From contig CM065385.1 of NCBI GenBank assembly GCA_033060915.1, positions 15,095,001 through 15,159,000 of the forward strand: a stretch of DNA of 64,000 nucleotides, read 5' to 3'. Source of the stretch: Euryodendron excelsum. Lineage: Eukaryota > Streptophyta > Magnoliopsida > Ericales > Pentaphylacaceae. The position numbers and the translations under genes were made by a program. The notes beneath the pieces are model-generated. The model saw nothing but the letters and a program-made list of their open reading frames with translations. It was not told the origin of the DNA and searched no databases. Below, piece by piece: positions 45,246 to 57,400 of the stretch. Position 1 is the stretch's first letter; every line of letters begins with the position of its first letter.

Positions 45246-48200
45246 TGTGCCCAGATTTTTCACACTCCAGGAATACTCACACAAGCGGGAAAAATGTTGT
45301 TCTTTCTCGTTAGAACTCACCCTACTAAAAGAATGAGTGCGACTATATTTTGAATTGAAAATAGATTTGAATAAAGGGCTTTTAGAAAAGATTTGGAGTC
45401 GCCACCTAACTTGATTAAGGTGAGTTAGGTCACCGAAAAACTAAGAATAATTCGAAGACTACACTTAGGGTTTTTGGAAAAGGTTTTGAAAATATCTCCT
45501 TAAGAGATGGTTTTTATGAAAACAGGTTGTTTGGCAACCTTTGGAAAACATTTAGCCATTTTTTTTTGAAAAATAACTCTGTTTTGGTCTACGAAAATAG
45601 TGATTCTAGGTTCGGAGGTTGGTTACGTGTAGGGAAGACGCGCTAAGCCATCACCCTACCTTGCCCTTTCAGTACCTACATGTCAATATACCCTAGATTC
45701 ACCTATGAGAATCTTCAACTAACTATTGTCCAATTCTATCCACTTTGAAAAATAATGTTTGAAAAGAGACTAACATGATGCATGAGATGCAAGTGCAAAA
45801 TAAGAGAGATTTGGAGAATAGATTTGGAAATAAATTTGAAAAGAAATTGATTTGATTTGAAAGAGATTTGAAATTGGATAGATTTGAAATTAAAAATTTT
45901 TGGAAATTGAAAGTAGAGATTTGAAAATAGATTGGAGATTTGGAATGATTTTGGAATTTGAAATTTGGAAAATATGGAGGAATTTGAAATTTGAAAGAAG
46001 TTGTGACCGCACCCATGAGGGTTGCCTACTTATCCTTTTGGAGGAATCAGGTCAGTCGTAGTTCGGACAAGAGTCCGATAGAAGGTATGATTGGAAGAAA
46101 GAGATTGAAAATAGAATGTTTGATTTGAAAAAGGAGTTGAATTGGAATTTGGATTTGGCTTGAACTTAGAATAGAATATTGAAGATTGGAATTTAGAATT
46201 TTGAAATTGAAAAGGTTAAGTTTTGATTTAGAAAGATAGAACTTGGAAGAAAGATTTAGACTTGTTTTGGAAAGATGAAGGTTTAGGAAACGTAGACTTA
46301 AGAAAGATAGGATTTTAGGGAAGGACTTGAGATTAAGAAAGATTGGATTTGGAAGATTGAAGAAAGATTGGAATTAGGAAAGATTCGACTTAGGAAAGTT
46401 TCGAATTAGGAAAGTGTCATTTTAGGAAAGCTTTGGAATTAGAAAAGTTTTCGACTTAGGAAAATTCTGGAATTAGGAAAGTTTCAACTTAGGAAAATTT
46501 TGAATTTTGAATGTTTTGAAATAGGGAAGTTTTGAAAATTAGAAAGTTTTGTTTTAAGAAAGGTTTTGAAATAGGAAAGCGTTGAATTTAGAAATGTTTT
46601 GAATTAGGAAAGTTTAGTTTAAGAAAGGTTTAGAATTCAGAAAATTTCAAGTTAAGAAAGTTTTGAATTTGAAAAGCTTAGAATTTGGAAAGATTTGAAA
46701 TTAGGAAAAGATTAAGAAATGATTTGAATTAAGAAAGTTTTGAATTAAGAAAGTTTTGAAGTTTTAAGAAAGCTTAGAATTTAGAAAGTCTTAGATTTAG
46801 AAAGTCTTAACTTAAGAATGTTTTGAACTTGGAAAGCTTTGGATTTGGAAAGATTTTGAAATTTAGAAAGTTAGGATTTTGGAAAGATTTGGGGTTTAGA
46901 AAGTTTTAGAGTTTGAATTTTAGAAAATCTTGAGATTAGGATAGTTTTGAGTTTAGGAAAGATTTGAAAACTTGGATTTGGAAAGTTAAGATTTGGAAAG
47001 AGATGAAATTAGGAAAGGGTTGAATTAGGAAAGATTTGAAAGCTTAATGTTTAAAGAAAGATTTGGAAGTTTTAAGAAACTAATGGTTTGGAAGGGTAGG
47101 AAATTAGGAGAGAGTTGAATTAGGAAAGATTTAGATTTTGAGTTTTAAAATTTAGGAAAGATTTTTATATTCGAGTTAAGATTTAGGAAAGTAGAAGATT
47201 AGGAAGGAGTTAAGTTAAGAAAGAGTTGGATTAGGAAATGATTGGATTTTGTTTCTAAAAGAGAAAGGCTTGACTTTGTTTCTAAAAACAAAGGATAGGA
47301 TCTAGTTTTCTAAAGGGGAAGATTTGTTTTGGTTTTCTAAAAGGAAGATTTGATTTGACATGGATTTGGAAAGGGGAGTTTCTAGAAATCCTAGATTTGG
47401 AAAACTATAGTTTTGACGTAAAAAAGGGATTTTAGAAATGTGTATAGTTTGGATGTGAAAACAAGAGGTTTTGAAAACCTAGGTTTTAAGTCAAGTTTGA
47501 AAACCATGTTTCTGGAAAGAAAATTAGGGTTTCCTAATTGTGAGTTCTAGGGCTTGACTTTAGCTCTAAGGAAAGAGTTTTTTGGAAAGTGTGTTTTTTG
47601 GAAACAAGTTTTTGGAAGGAAATCCTAGAGAGGAGTTTCTAAAAGGAAGATTTTGGAAAGAGAGTTTTTGGAAAGATTTTTAGGGAGCATTTTTAGAAAG
47701 TGGATTTTGAGGAGAGGATTTTGGAAAGGAATTGAAAAAGAGAGTTTCAAAAAATAGATTTTTGGAGGGAGTTTTTGAAAACAACTTTGGAAAGGAGAGT
47801 TTTAGGAAAGTATGTTGAAAAAGAAGATTTTTAGGAAGAGATTTTTAAAGAGAGAGTTTTTAGAAGATATAAAAATATCTCACTTTCCTAAAGCGATTCT
47901 AACCATAAGAAGGCTAAAACCACTTTAAGAAAGTGGTTTTGGAAAACAAGGAGTTTTGAAAATATGGACCATATTGGTCACTTTGAATGTAACACTTTCC
48001 TAAAGCAACCCTAGCCATGAAAAAGCTAAAATCACCCTAGGATTGTGATTTTGAAAACATGTTTTGAAAAAGGAGATTTTGATGCAATTTTGAAAACAAG
48101 TTTAATGCAAGCTTTGAAAACGAGTTTGAAAACGATTTTTGGAAGATGCAAGATAATGATATGCACAATGCAATTTTGGGGTTGTGAATATACAGGGTTA

Positions 48201-50280
48201 ACGATTCACCACATAATCAAGGGGGCCGGACCCACGTGGTCTCCAGTTAGCCTAAAGGAAAGCCCCTAACACGGTGACCCTTTGATAGTCTAATCCTATA
48301 TATAGACCAGGAGTCCCCTTATTTCAAGCATGCAACGAAAGGGGGGAAAAGAGATGGGGGATTAAAATAAAGGAAACCTAAGTGGGTTAGGAGAGAGCAG
48401 AGAGAGGGGGAGTGCAGAAATTTAAAGAGAAAGCCTATCGTATGTCTTGTTTATTTTGCGTGCCTTGCTTGTCTTTGGTTTTCGGTCTTCGTCTTGATCT
48501 TCGTCTTCAATCTTCAAGAGTTGTCTTCAAACTTTAGATTGCAGCTCTTCAAATCTTCAAAGGAGGATTGAAGGCTTACTGTATGAGTGTATGGGGGTGT
48601 GTATGAGTGAATGTAAGGCTAGGGTTTGTGTATGGTGGCTAGGGTTTGGAAAACCTAAAAAACTAGGGTTTAGGAAGTGCACGAGCTCTGTATATCGAAT
48701 TATATGATTTTTAGACTGAGTTTGCGGACCCCTTTCACGCTGAAAGAGGCTTTGTATTTATAGAGGTTGAACAAACCTGGCGCCTGTTGTAGTGGCGCCA
48801 GGGCAAAATTACCCTAGTGGCGCCAGCCAGTTAGGAAAGTTTGTAAGTCGGCAAGCAACGTATCTTTGACTAGATTTGGGTGCCTGTACTAGTGACTACC
48901 ATGCAATTTTTAGCCTGGCTTCACTAGGAGTGACTCCGGAAAGTCCGGGAAAGAGTTTGGAAGACCGGGAATGACCCAAAAGGTCAGAAAATAGCAGCAA
49001 CACTTAAAATAGTGTCCTGGAGGTATGTGACTTAAAAAATAAGGATAGGATGTGTCGGAAGGGTTGACCGGGCCTTTAGGGGTAAAACGGTCAATCGGAT
49101 TGGGAAGCTGCCGGGACGGACTTGGACTGTCCCAGAAGAAGACTTAAGATTTGGAAACATTATTCAGAATGTTCCCAAAGGTTTCCAGTTTGATACCCAG
49201 AGCCGGTGTGGTCGGAAAAGGAGACCGGCCCCTTAGGGGCAAAACGGTCATTTCGCACCAGGTTTGCCGAAACTGACTCAGAATGATCCAGAAAGGTAGA
49301 GGAAGGTTGAGAATACTATAAGAAGTAATCTCAGAAGGTTACCGATTTGATACCCAGAGCCGGTGTGGTTGGAAAAGGAGACCGGCCGCCTAAGGGCAAA
49401 ACGGTCATTTCGCACCGGGTTTACTGGAACAAACTCGGAATGATCCGGAAAGATAGAGGAAGGTTGAGAATACTATAAGAAGTAATCTCAAGAGGTTACC
49501 GGTTTGATACCCAGACCCGGTGTGGTTCCCAGGGCGTTCGAATGCCTAGGGCTAGAATGGTCATCTTGACCGGAAAGTCTCGAAAAAGGCCTAAGGGGCA
49601 GTTTGGTCATTTTTCACCGAAGTGGGCTAGCAGGCACCGGTGTTGACCTGGGTTTTGAGTGTTTCCGCCACTCTGACGGCGGTCGCGTGATACGGGAATT
49701 TGTTGGCAATTCCCTATATCGATCTGACAGTTGTGATGTTTGCGAGTATTTTCGCTACTCTGACGGTTGTGATGTTTGCAAGTATTTCCGCTACTCAGAC
49801 CATCTCAAGGAATAAACTGCCTCAAGAGAGGGATTGGAAAGGGGTTTTATCATCTCTAGAAAGACATGCCTGATGTAGAACCGTCTCGAGGAATAAACTA
49901 TCTGGAGAGAGGGATTGGAAAGGAGACTTATCGTCTCCAAAAAGACGTGCCTGATGTGGAACTGTCTCGAGGGATAAACTGTCTCAAGAGAGGGATTGGA
50001 AAGGGGACTTATCGTCTCTGAAAAGACGTGTCTGAATTGAAACCGTCTCGAGGAATAAACTGTCGAGAGAGAGGGATTGGAGTTGGAATTGGAAAGAACA
50101 ATGCCCCTAAGGGCATTTTGGTCATTGTGCCTCTATTTGGGTATGTCGGGCCCGCGAAGCAATAGACAGACGGGATTTGGACCTAGAAAGTTGATTTTGA
50201 TTGGAATATGCCCACAATAACTTGAACACAAATCGAGACAGAGTGTAGACTGCCGAGCGGTCAAAAATGGGGTGCTTACA
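45246..50280 (-). mobile_element. Tat-C LTR at its 3' side (5,035 bp, inverted)
   Basis: On the minus strand it starts TGTAAGCACCCC at 50280 and ends at 45246 with CTGGGCACA, a shortened form of the usual GGGCGCGACA end. It carries the long low-complexity leader, TATA at 48755-48762, GGCGCC units at about 48778-48832, 155-bp modules near 49080-49560 and 80-bp CTCGAG units near 49800-50080. The left flank TTTGT is not repeated on the right (GACGA), consistent with an LTR at the end of a larger element rather than a solo LTR. Confidence 0.85.
48755..48762 (-). promoter_or_regulatory. TATA box of the Tat-C LTR
   Basis: Minus-strand TATAAATACAAAGCC, the conserved core promoter block with one change. 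Confidence 0.6.
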
Positions 50281-50412
50281 GACGAGGTAGTCGGAGGGAC
50301 GGACATTGGAAATCTTTTGACAACGGGGGTTGAAAACGGATAACGGGCCAAAAAGGCCTTCGAAAATAAGTTTTGGCAGGAAAAAGGGCAAAGCTGCCCA
50401 GAATTTGCAACC
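50281..50412 (-). other. Tat-C 3' interior end lacking a polypurine tract
   Basis: Read on the minus strand, this matches the Tat-A interior up to about 42415 (GGGCAGCTTTGCCCTTTTTCC onward), then joins the LTR directly. The roughly 70 bases that carry the polypurine tract in Tat-A are missing. A small deletion or a recombined junction would explain this. Confidence 0.5.
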
Positions 50413-50475
50413 GGTGCCACTAGCAGTGGTGCCTTTGGCAGAAAATGTTTGGCGCCTCTGCTAGTGGCGCTAGGT
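50413..50475 (+). promoter_or_regulatory. GGCGCC palindromes upstream of the antisense gene (Tat-C)
   Basis: The copies GGTGCCACTAGCAGTGGTGCC and GGCGCCTCTGCTAGTGGCGC lie at the place equivalent to 42241-42298 of Tat-A, on the side from which the antisense gene would be read. The spacing to the predicted donor at 50676 is about 200 bases. Confidence 0.5.
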
Positions 50476-50675
50476 TTGGAGTTAAAACCAGAAAATTTTT
50501 TGTTCGAACAGCCGCGGCATTTTGGAGAGATTTTGCAAATCCAAGAGACTTCGCGTGAAAATTGACTTGAGCCTTGAAGGGGCACTTCTTGGAGACCACG
50601 GGTGATTGCCAGAAGGAGGCCACGTCACCGAAAAAGTTGCCGGAAGAGAAGATTTCGCCGAAGAACTTCCAAAAA

Positions 50676-51564
50676 GTGAGTTTTCAAATTTTGTTGATTT
50701 TGTTGTGTAGAACTTCGTTTGAATCATGTGAATAGTGAAACTTGATGTTTTGATGTGTTTTGAACATAATAGTGATGTTATTTTTGCATTTTGGTGCTTG
50801 TTTGATTGAACTTGAGTGATTATATGTGAATATGTGAAGAGGGTTTTCTGCAGGAATAGTGAATTTGTCCTACAAACTTGGGCATCGGGTTTTCTAGCAA
50901 TATTTTTGTACAATGTGCCTTAGAAAAATGTGTTTAACAACCATATGAAGTTTCGTGATTTTTTTAAAAACTCAGTGAATTTTTTATTTTTTGAAAAATA
51001 GAAAAATATTTACAAAATTTAGGAAAATGAGAAAGCTCAATGAATTGATGGAATTTTTGGAGTTTAAAAATTTGAAAAAAAGGTAGGAATATGTTTGAAA
51101 AACATTTTAAATGATCTTGAAGAATTTTAAGGCATTTTTGAAAACCATGGATTTATTTGGAAAAATAAAACATAGGTTTTGGAAATTTTGAAACAATGAA
51201 AAATGTGCACGGGTGCTGATATTATGTGATTGTAACGTTATAAAGTGCACAATTTGTTTTTTGTGTTGATGTCATGGGTGTTGTAGGAGCCATTTTTAAA
51301 CGGGACTCTGCCAAAATTTTTAGAAATTAGGGAAAGAGTTAGAAAAAGATTTTAGAAATAAAATCCTTTTGGAAGAAAAAGACAGAGAACCCCTAAGATG
51401 TGATTTGAAAATTAGAAAATCAAGATGTGTAGAAATTTTGTTTTTGATTTATTATTCGAAATCCTTTATTTGTTTTGTTTGTGTTAGTTGTTTATTTTAT
51501 TTTATTATTATTTGAATTGCATGTATGGTATGTTAACGTTTCTCACATTGGCTTACCTTTTCAG
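50676..51564 (+). other. Predicted 5'-UTR intron of the antisense gene (Tat-C)
   Basis: The donor GTGAGT at 50676 follows AAAAA, and the acceptor TTGGCTTACCTTTTCAG ends at 51564, immediately before G and the ATG at 51566. The interval is AT-rich (several TTTTT and GAAAAAT words) while the sequence before the donor is GC-richer. The same signals occur in Tat-A. Confidence 0.55.
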
Positions 51565-51565
51565 G

Positions 51566-53245
51566 ATGGCAGATGTAGTTTTGAGTCGGCTGAGAGCCTG
51601 GCACAGTAGTTACCCTTTGGATGAGCAGGATATCTTTGATCGGTCCTTTGGTCGGGTGGCTTCACTTCTATCAGTGCAGCTCATTCCTGGACTTATGGAG
51701 GCGGTGATCTCTTTCTGGCAGCCTGACTTGTCTCTTTTCCGCTTTGGAGAGTGCAAGCTTACCCCTACTCCTCACGAGTATGGGTTTCTTCTTGGTTTCC
51801 GAGATATTTCTGCCGACATTATGGGACCCCTCTTTGCGGATGGTTGTATTACAGTGGTTTCGTCCCAGCTCGGATTCAGACGTGCAGTTCTTTCGTCTTC
51901 TTCTTTGCCCTAGTTTCCTTATGTCCCAGCTGAGTTCCTCTTTTCCCGTTTTGAGTTTCCCATGGGTATGCGAGTTCATTCAGGTGAGTGGCACACTTCC
52001 TAGGATTGGGTTGTTTCTCATATGGTTGCTTTGGCCTTGCTTTTACTAAACTTCTTGGTGTTCCCACGAGAAGATGATTTACTGGACTGTTGACTTTGTG
52101 CACCGCTGGCCTTGATCCGTAAAGGGCATTCCTATGCTCCTATGATTGTAGGGGAGACCTTCGTGAGTCTTACGAGATTCCAGCAGACCCTTGACACTCG
52201 TTTCCGGGGATGCGCTACTCTCTTCCAACTCTGGGCGATTGGACACTTGTTTGTTACACCCTTGTTCTAGCATACATGGTATCCTAAGCTTGACCATATA
52301 CACTCCCTAGAGAGATCTTAGGGTGTCATGGCAGATGAGGGGAGATTTCTACAAACCATTGCATCCTGGGCTGACTACCTCCAGCGCATGAGGTCGGGCA
52401 CTATCCGATGGTATTCAGGACTGGTCAGTAGGTATTGCTTGAGAGTTCGACCTTCCGGGAGGGCCTTCGTGCCCCTAGCAGGCTTGCGGGGCATTGCCCC
52501 TTTCTTTGGTATTCGAGTTCTGCGACAGCTTGGTAGAAATTAGGATATCCCTTATTTAGCATCTGCAGCTGAGTTTACTCTTGTCTTTAAGGCATCAATC
52601 CCTAGAGCATTGGTGGAGAAAGTTATGGATACATGGAGATCTTTGCTTCCTCACGTTGATGATGATGGTCCCTTCTCTGTCACGCCCCCTATGACTGAAG
52701 CCAATCATTATTGGCTTCGACGCTACGTGTTGGGTCCCAGTAGACTTGGGGATCTTCTCATTGAGACTCCTTTACCTCCCGTAGGGTATATTAACTTCTT
52801 GACTGCTATGATTGTTCAAGGGCATCGTCACAGGCTGGAGAACCGTCGTTTGATATGGATGTTGCATGACCGGTTGAGGACGAGAGGCGCTGAGATAGTT
52901 TCACTAGAGAGGAAGCTAGCAGCCGGCAGATCGACATATGATGACCCACCTTTGGGTGCTGTGAGGGTCCATAGGCGGCCACAAGGCGTTCTAGGTAGTT
53001 CTCCTTCCCTAGAGGGTGATGTGATGGATAGTCAGTCTTTGCAGGAGACTGTGGAGTCCCTTACTCGAGAGAGGGACATGCTTCTGGCCAAATGTGCGGA
53101 CTATGAGCAAGGCCGGCCTGGGTGTTCTACAGCTGGTGCTTCTTCGAGTGCTCCTCTTATGACTGGCGAGCCAGTGGATCCCTACATAGCTGATTCCTCC
53201 TCTGATGACAACGGGGAGCGATATATTTTTGCCCCTCACTCTTAG
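51566..53245 (+). pseudogene. Antisense ORF of Tat-C with plant-mobile-domain-like region (560 codons)
   Basis: This is the counterpart of the Tat-A antisense gene and also exactly 1,680 nt in one frame. It shows ADVVLSRLRAWH, PGLMEAVISFWQPDLSLFRF, TPTPHEYGFLLGFRD, KGHSYAPMIVGETFVSLTR, GCATLFQLWAIGHLF and the coiled-coil-like DSQSLQETVESLTRERDM near the end. Stops include TAG 51911-51913 (a Gln in Tat-A), TAG 52001-52003 (shared with Tat-A at codon 146), one near 52091, others near 52268 and 52318, and 52541. No indel separates the two copies. Because Tat-C is inverted, this gene is on the plus strand. Confidence 0.75.
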
Positions 53246-54464
53246 ATTTGCTGATTTCTGCATTTGTAGAAAAACATACTTTGTTTAGTGTTATGCCTCT
53301 TTTTGTCTTATGAATTCATGACCTCCCATACTTTTCGTATGACTTCCCTGCATGATTAGTATAACAATAAATTTGGAGAAAATTAAATGAGAATTGCAGC
53401 TTAATGAAAAATAACTCCCTTTCGTTTGATTCTCTGACTCACTGATTGTCCCGCGAAAGGGGACCCCTGCTTCCTTTAACCTTAACTAGGCTCAGCTGGA
53501 GAATGCCTTTCGAGATGCCTTTCAACTTTTACACTGTCACTTTCATATATTAACTCTTAGGGAATGCAGTAGCTTGAGCTATTTCTTACATCTAAATCTC
53601 TTGCTCCCAATCCTCCTTCTTCTTCTTTTTTTTTTTTTTTTTTGTTTTTTGTTTTACTACTAGTGCCCCTGAGGATTTTCACCAATCCCAGCTCTGTTAT
53701 TTTTGCACCAAGGCGCCTTTGCAGGTTTTTGCCAAGATCGACAGTTTTTTATTTTGCCACATCCCTGCCTTTTTACCTACGGCGCCCTTTAGGCTTTTCA
53801 CCGCATCCTCAGGAAGCGCTTAACTTTTCTCTCTTCTTTCCCTCTCTTTCCTCAGCTTGGTCTCCGGTTTCTGTTGAGAAGCTCCTAAATGCTATTCGCA
53901 CCATCCTCCAGCCAACGGTATATTTTTGTAAGCTCATTTGGACTAACCAATTTAACTCTAATCTGAGAGGACTTTTAGGGTTTGTAATGTGGTTTTTTAC
54001 TCTTAAAAGAAAAAGGCTCAAGCCTACCATTCTACTAGTGATCAATAGTTTTTGGTTTAATGGCACTTTTTCTGTGTATTCCCATCTTTCTTCGGGTATT
54101 TCATCGCGCACCCTTTTTTTTTTGTTACCAATGACATTAATACCAATGTTTGTGCGAACTTAAAGTAATACCTCAAGGGATCTTTTTTTTATTTTTTTTT
54201 TCAGTGCCTTTACTTTGACTTAACATGATCACTTTGTTGGGGAATGTTTCTGAAAGAAAGTAACCAGCTCTAAGGGTTTGACAAAGGTTATATATATGCA
54301 TTTTAATTGGATAAAAAATGAAATGACGGCCTCTCGTCATATTGGAATTAGATTGCTTAGTCCATAGAGCTTTACCTTTGAAACACTACCCTATTGATTA
54401 GTGGAGAATGAGGAGAGTAGATTTTATTGCTTCTTCATAGAAACCAAAGGTCTAGCTTTTGGAA
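53246..54464. other. Tat-C region between the antisense gene and pol
   Basis: No gene is present. It is the counterpart of 38160-39429 in Tat-A: a T run at about 53625-53643, the GGGTTTTCAC-type hairpin repeats at about 53655-53815, and the block around AGGGTTTGACAAAGG at about 54275-54350. The larger open frame here (53642-54163) crosses repeats and has no family resemblance. Confidence 0.5.
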
Positions 54465-57400
54465 TCATATGTAGTAGTGCTTGACAGCATCTAAATTCAA
54501 TGGGCTAGGGAATTCTTGGCCATCCATTTCCTCCAAAACGAGAGCTCCTCCGGACAGGACCCTCTTTACCATGAATGGCCCTTCGTAGTTTGGAGCAAAT
54601 TTCCCCTGTGTTGTTACTTGATGGGGCAACACCTTCTTGAGCACCAAATCTCCCGATTGGAGCAATCAAGGTCGTACTTTCTTATCAAACGCTCTGGCCA
54701 TTCACCTTCTATAGCATTGAGCGTGATAAACCGCAGCTAGCCGCTTCTCATCCAGCAAACAAAGTTGGGTATACCGGTCTTTAATCCATTCTGCTTCATC
54801 TAGTTTGGTTTCTGTTAAGATCCATAAAGAAGGAATCTCAATGTCAATAGGGATGACCGCCTCGGTGCCGTAGACCAGCTCGAAAGGGGTACTTCCGGTG
54901 GAGACCCTCATAGTGGTTTGGTAAGCCATCAATGCAAACAGAAGTTTCTCATGCCAATCTCTGTAATTGTCAATCATTTTTCGGAGTATTCTCTTAATGT
55001 TCTTGTTGGCTGCTTCTACTGCTCCATTCATCTGGGGCCGGTAAGTGACCGAATTCCGGTGAGTAATGCGAAATGTTTGGCATAGCTTTGACATCAATTC
55101 GTTGTTCAGATTGGAAGCATTGTCAATAATAAGTGACTCGGGAATCCCATACCGGCAGATGATGTGATTTTTTATGAACCTTTCTACGACCCTCTTGGTG
55201 ACATGGACGTAAGAGACGGCTTCCACCCATTTAATGAAATAATCAATGGCAACCAGGATGAAGCGATGGCCATTAGAAGCTTTAGGAGTAATTGGACCAA
55301 TCATATCTATCCCCCACATAGAAAAAGGCTATGGGGCTGACATGGAATGGAGCTCAGTCGGTAGTGCTTTGATCGTATCCCCATGTATCTGACATTTGTG
55401 ACACCAAAGAACGTATTTAATACAATCTGACTCCATTGTTGACCAGTAATACCCTATCCGGAGAATCTTCTTTGCAAGCGTGTCGCCATTCATGTGGGGA
55501 CCGCAAACTCCCTCATGCACTTCCTCCATAATGACTTTGGCTTCGGTGGTATTGACACATCTTAGAGGTCCAAACCATGATCTCCTGAAAAGCTCATTTC
55601 TAGCCATGAAGTAGTGTCCTGCCAAACGACAAATGTTCTTCCTATCGTGTTGTGTTGCCTCATCAGGGAACATCCTGGCTTGGATATACCTCTGGATGTC
55701 ATAAAATCATGGTTTCTCGTGGGGTTCAATAGTTGTGTGCAGGCAATAGGAGGGGACATCCCTGGTAAAGATCTGTAGAGGGGGGATTTCAGTACCCCTG
55801 TCGACCTTGATTGCTGCAGCTAACGTAGCTAAGGCATCGACAAAGCTATTCTCAACTTGGGGTACGTGGCGGAAATCCACGCTTTTGAATAGCTGACACA
55901 AATATTTGGCCTGTTGATGATATGGGGAAAGTTTAGTATCTCAAGTTTGGTACACGTCCCTAGATTGCTGAATAACCAGATCTGAGTCGTCGAGAACAAC
56001 CAATTCGTCAATCTTCATTTCTAATGCCAATCTTAGTCCCTGGATGCAAGCCTCATATTCAGTGATGTTATTGGTGCAGAGTTCAAGTTGTAGCTTAACC
56101 ACGATTGGACAGTGATTGCCTGCTCTTGACACTACTACTACCCCAATTCCAGCTCCCCTTTTGTTAGCAGCCCCGTCGAAAAACATCTTCCACCCGGCTG
56201 GTTCTTGCTCTTCAGACGTACCATCGACGCATAGTATATTTTCATCAAGAAATTGGGGCTTCATGGATTGATAATCATCAATGGGGTTCTCAGCCAGATA
56301 ATCATCTATCACCTGCCCCTTGACTACTTTACGGGTAGTAAACACAATATCGAATTCTGACAGGATCATGTGCCATCGAGCGATTCTGCTGGACAGGGTT
56401 GGTTTCTTGAATATATACTTGAGGGGATCCATTTAAGAGATAAGGAAGGTGGTATGATAGAGCATGTAGTGTCGAAGCCTGTGAGCTGCCCAGGCTAATG
56501 CGCAGTAGATTTTCTCGAGATCGGAATACTTTGCTTCATACGGCAGAAATTTCTTACTGAGGTAGTAAATGGCTTGCTCTTTTCTTCCCGTTTCATCAAG
56601 CTGCCCCAAAACGCATCCCATGGAAGTATCTAACACTGACATGTACATCAACAAAGGATGCCCCAGGGTTGGTGCCACTAGGACAGGGGGGTTCCGAAGA
56701 TATTCTTTAATTTTCTCAAAAACTATTTGACAGTTATCATCCCACTCTTTTGGAATGTCTTTCTTAAAGAGCTTGAAAATAGGTTCGAACAGGTGAGTCA
56801 TTTGGGCGATGAACTTGCTGACAAAATTTAATTTTCCTAGAAAAGATCAAACCTCCTTTTCCCTTTTTGGTGTAGGCATTTCAATAATGGACTTTACTTT
56901 GGCAGGATCAACCTCTATCCCCTTTTCATTGACTATAAACCCCAGTAGTTTCCCTGAAGATACTCTGAATGTGCATTTGGCCGAATTTAGCTTAAGCTGA
57001 TACCTACAGAGACAGTCAAACACCCTCCGCAAGTTGAACAGGTGGTCTTTTCGCTTCTTGGACTTGACGATCATGTCATCCACATAGATCTCTACTTCCC
57101 GATGCATCATGTCATGGAATAAGGTTACCATGGCTTTTTGGTAGGTTACCCCTGCATTGCGAAGTCCGAATGGCATGACTTTATAACAGAATACTCCCCA
57201 GGGGGTAATGAAAGCAGTCTTCTCCCGATCTTCTTCAGCCAGCTTGATCTGATTATATCCCGAAAAATCGTCCATGAAGGAAAACATTCCATGACCGGTC
57301 GTGTTATCAACAAGCAAGTCTATGTGTGGGAGAGGAAAATCATCCTTTGGACTGGCCCTGTTAAGGTCCCGAAAGTCAATGCACATCCGCACCTTGCCAT

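Noticed and set aside
45246..50280. Independent solo LTR
   Set aside because: The flanks TTTGT and GACGA do not match, and the sequence to the right continues as Tat-C interior in the same orientation, so it is treated as the Tat-C terminal LTR.
53642..54163. 173-aa open frame
   Set aside because: It crosses the hairpin repeats and T runs of the region after the antisense gene, and has no counterpart frame in Tat-A and no known motif.
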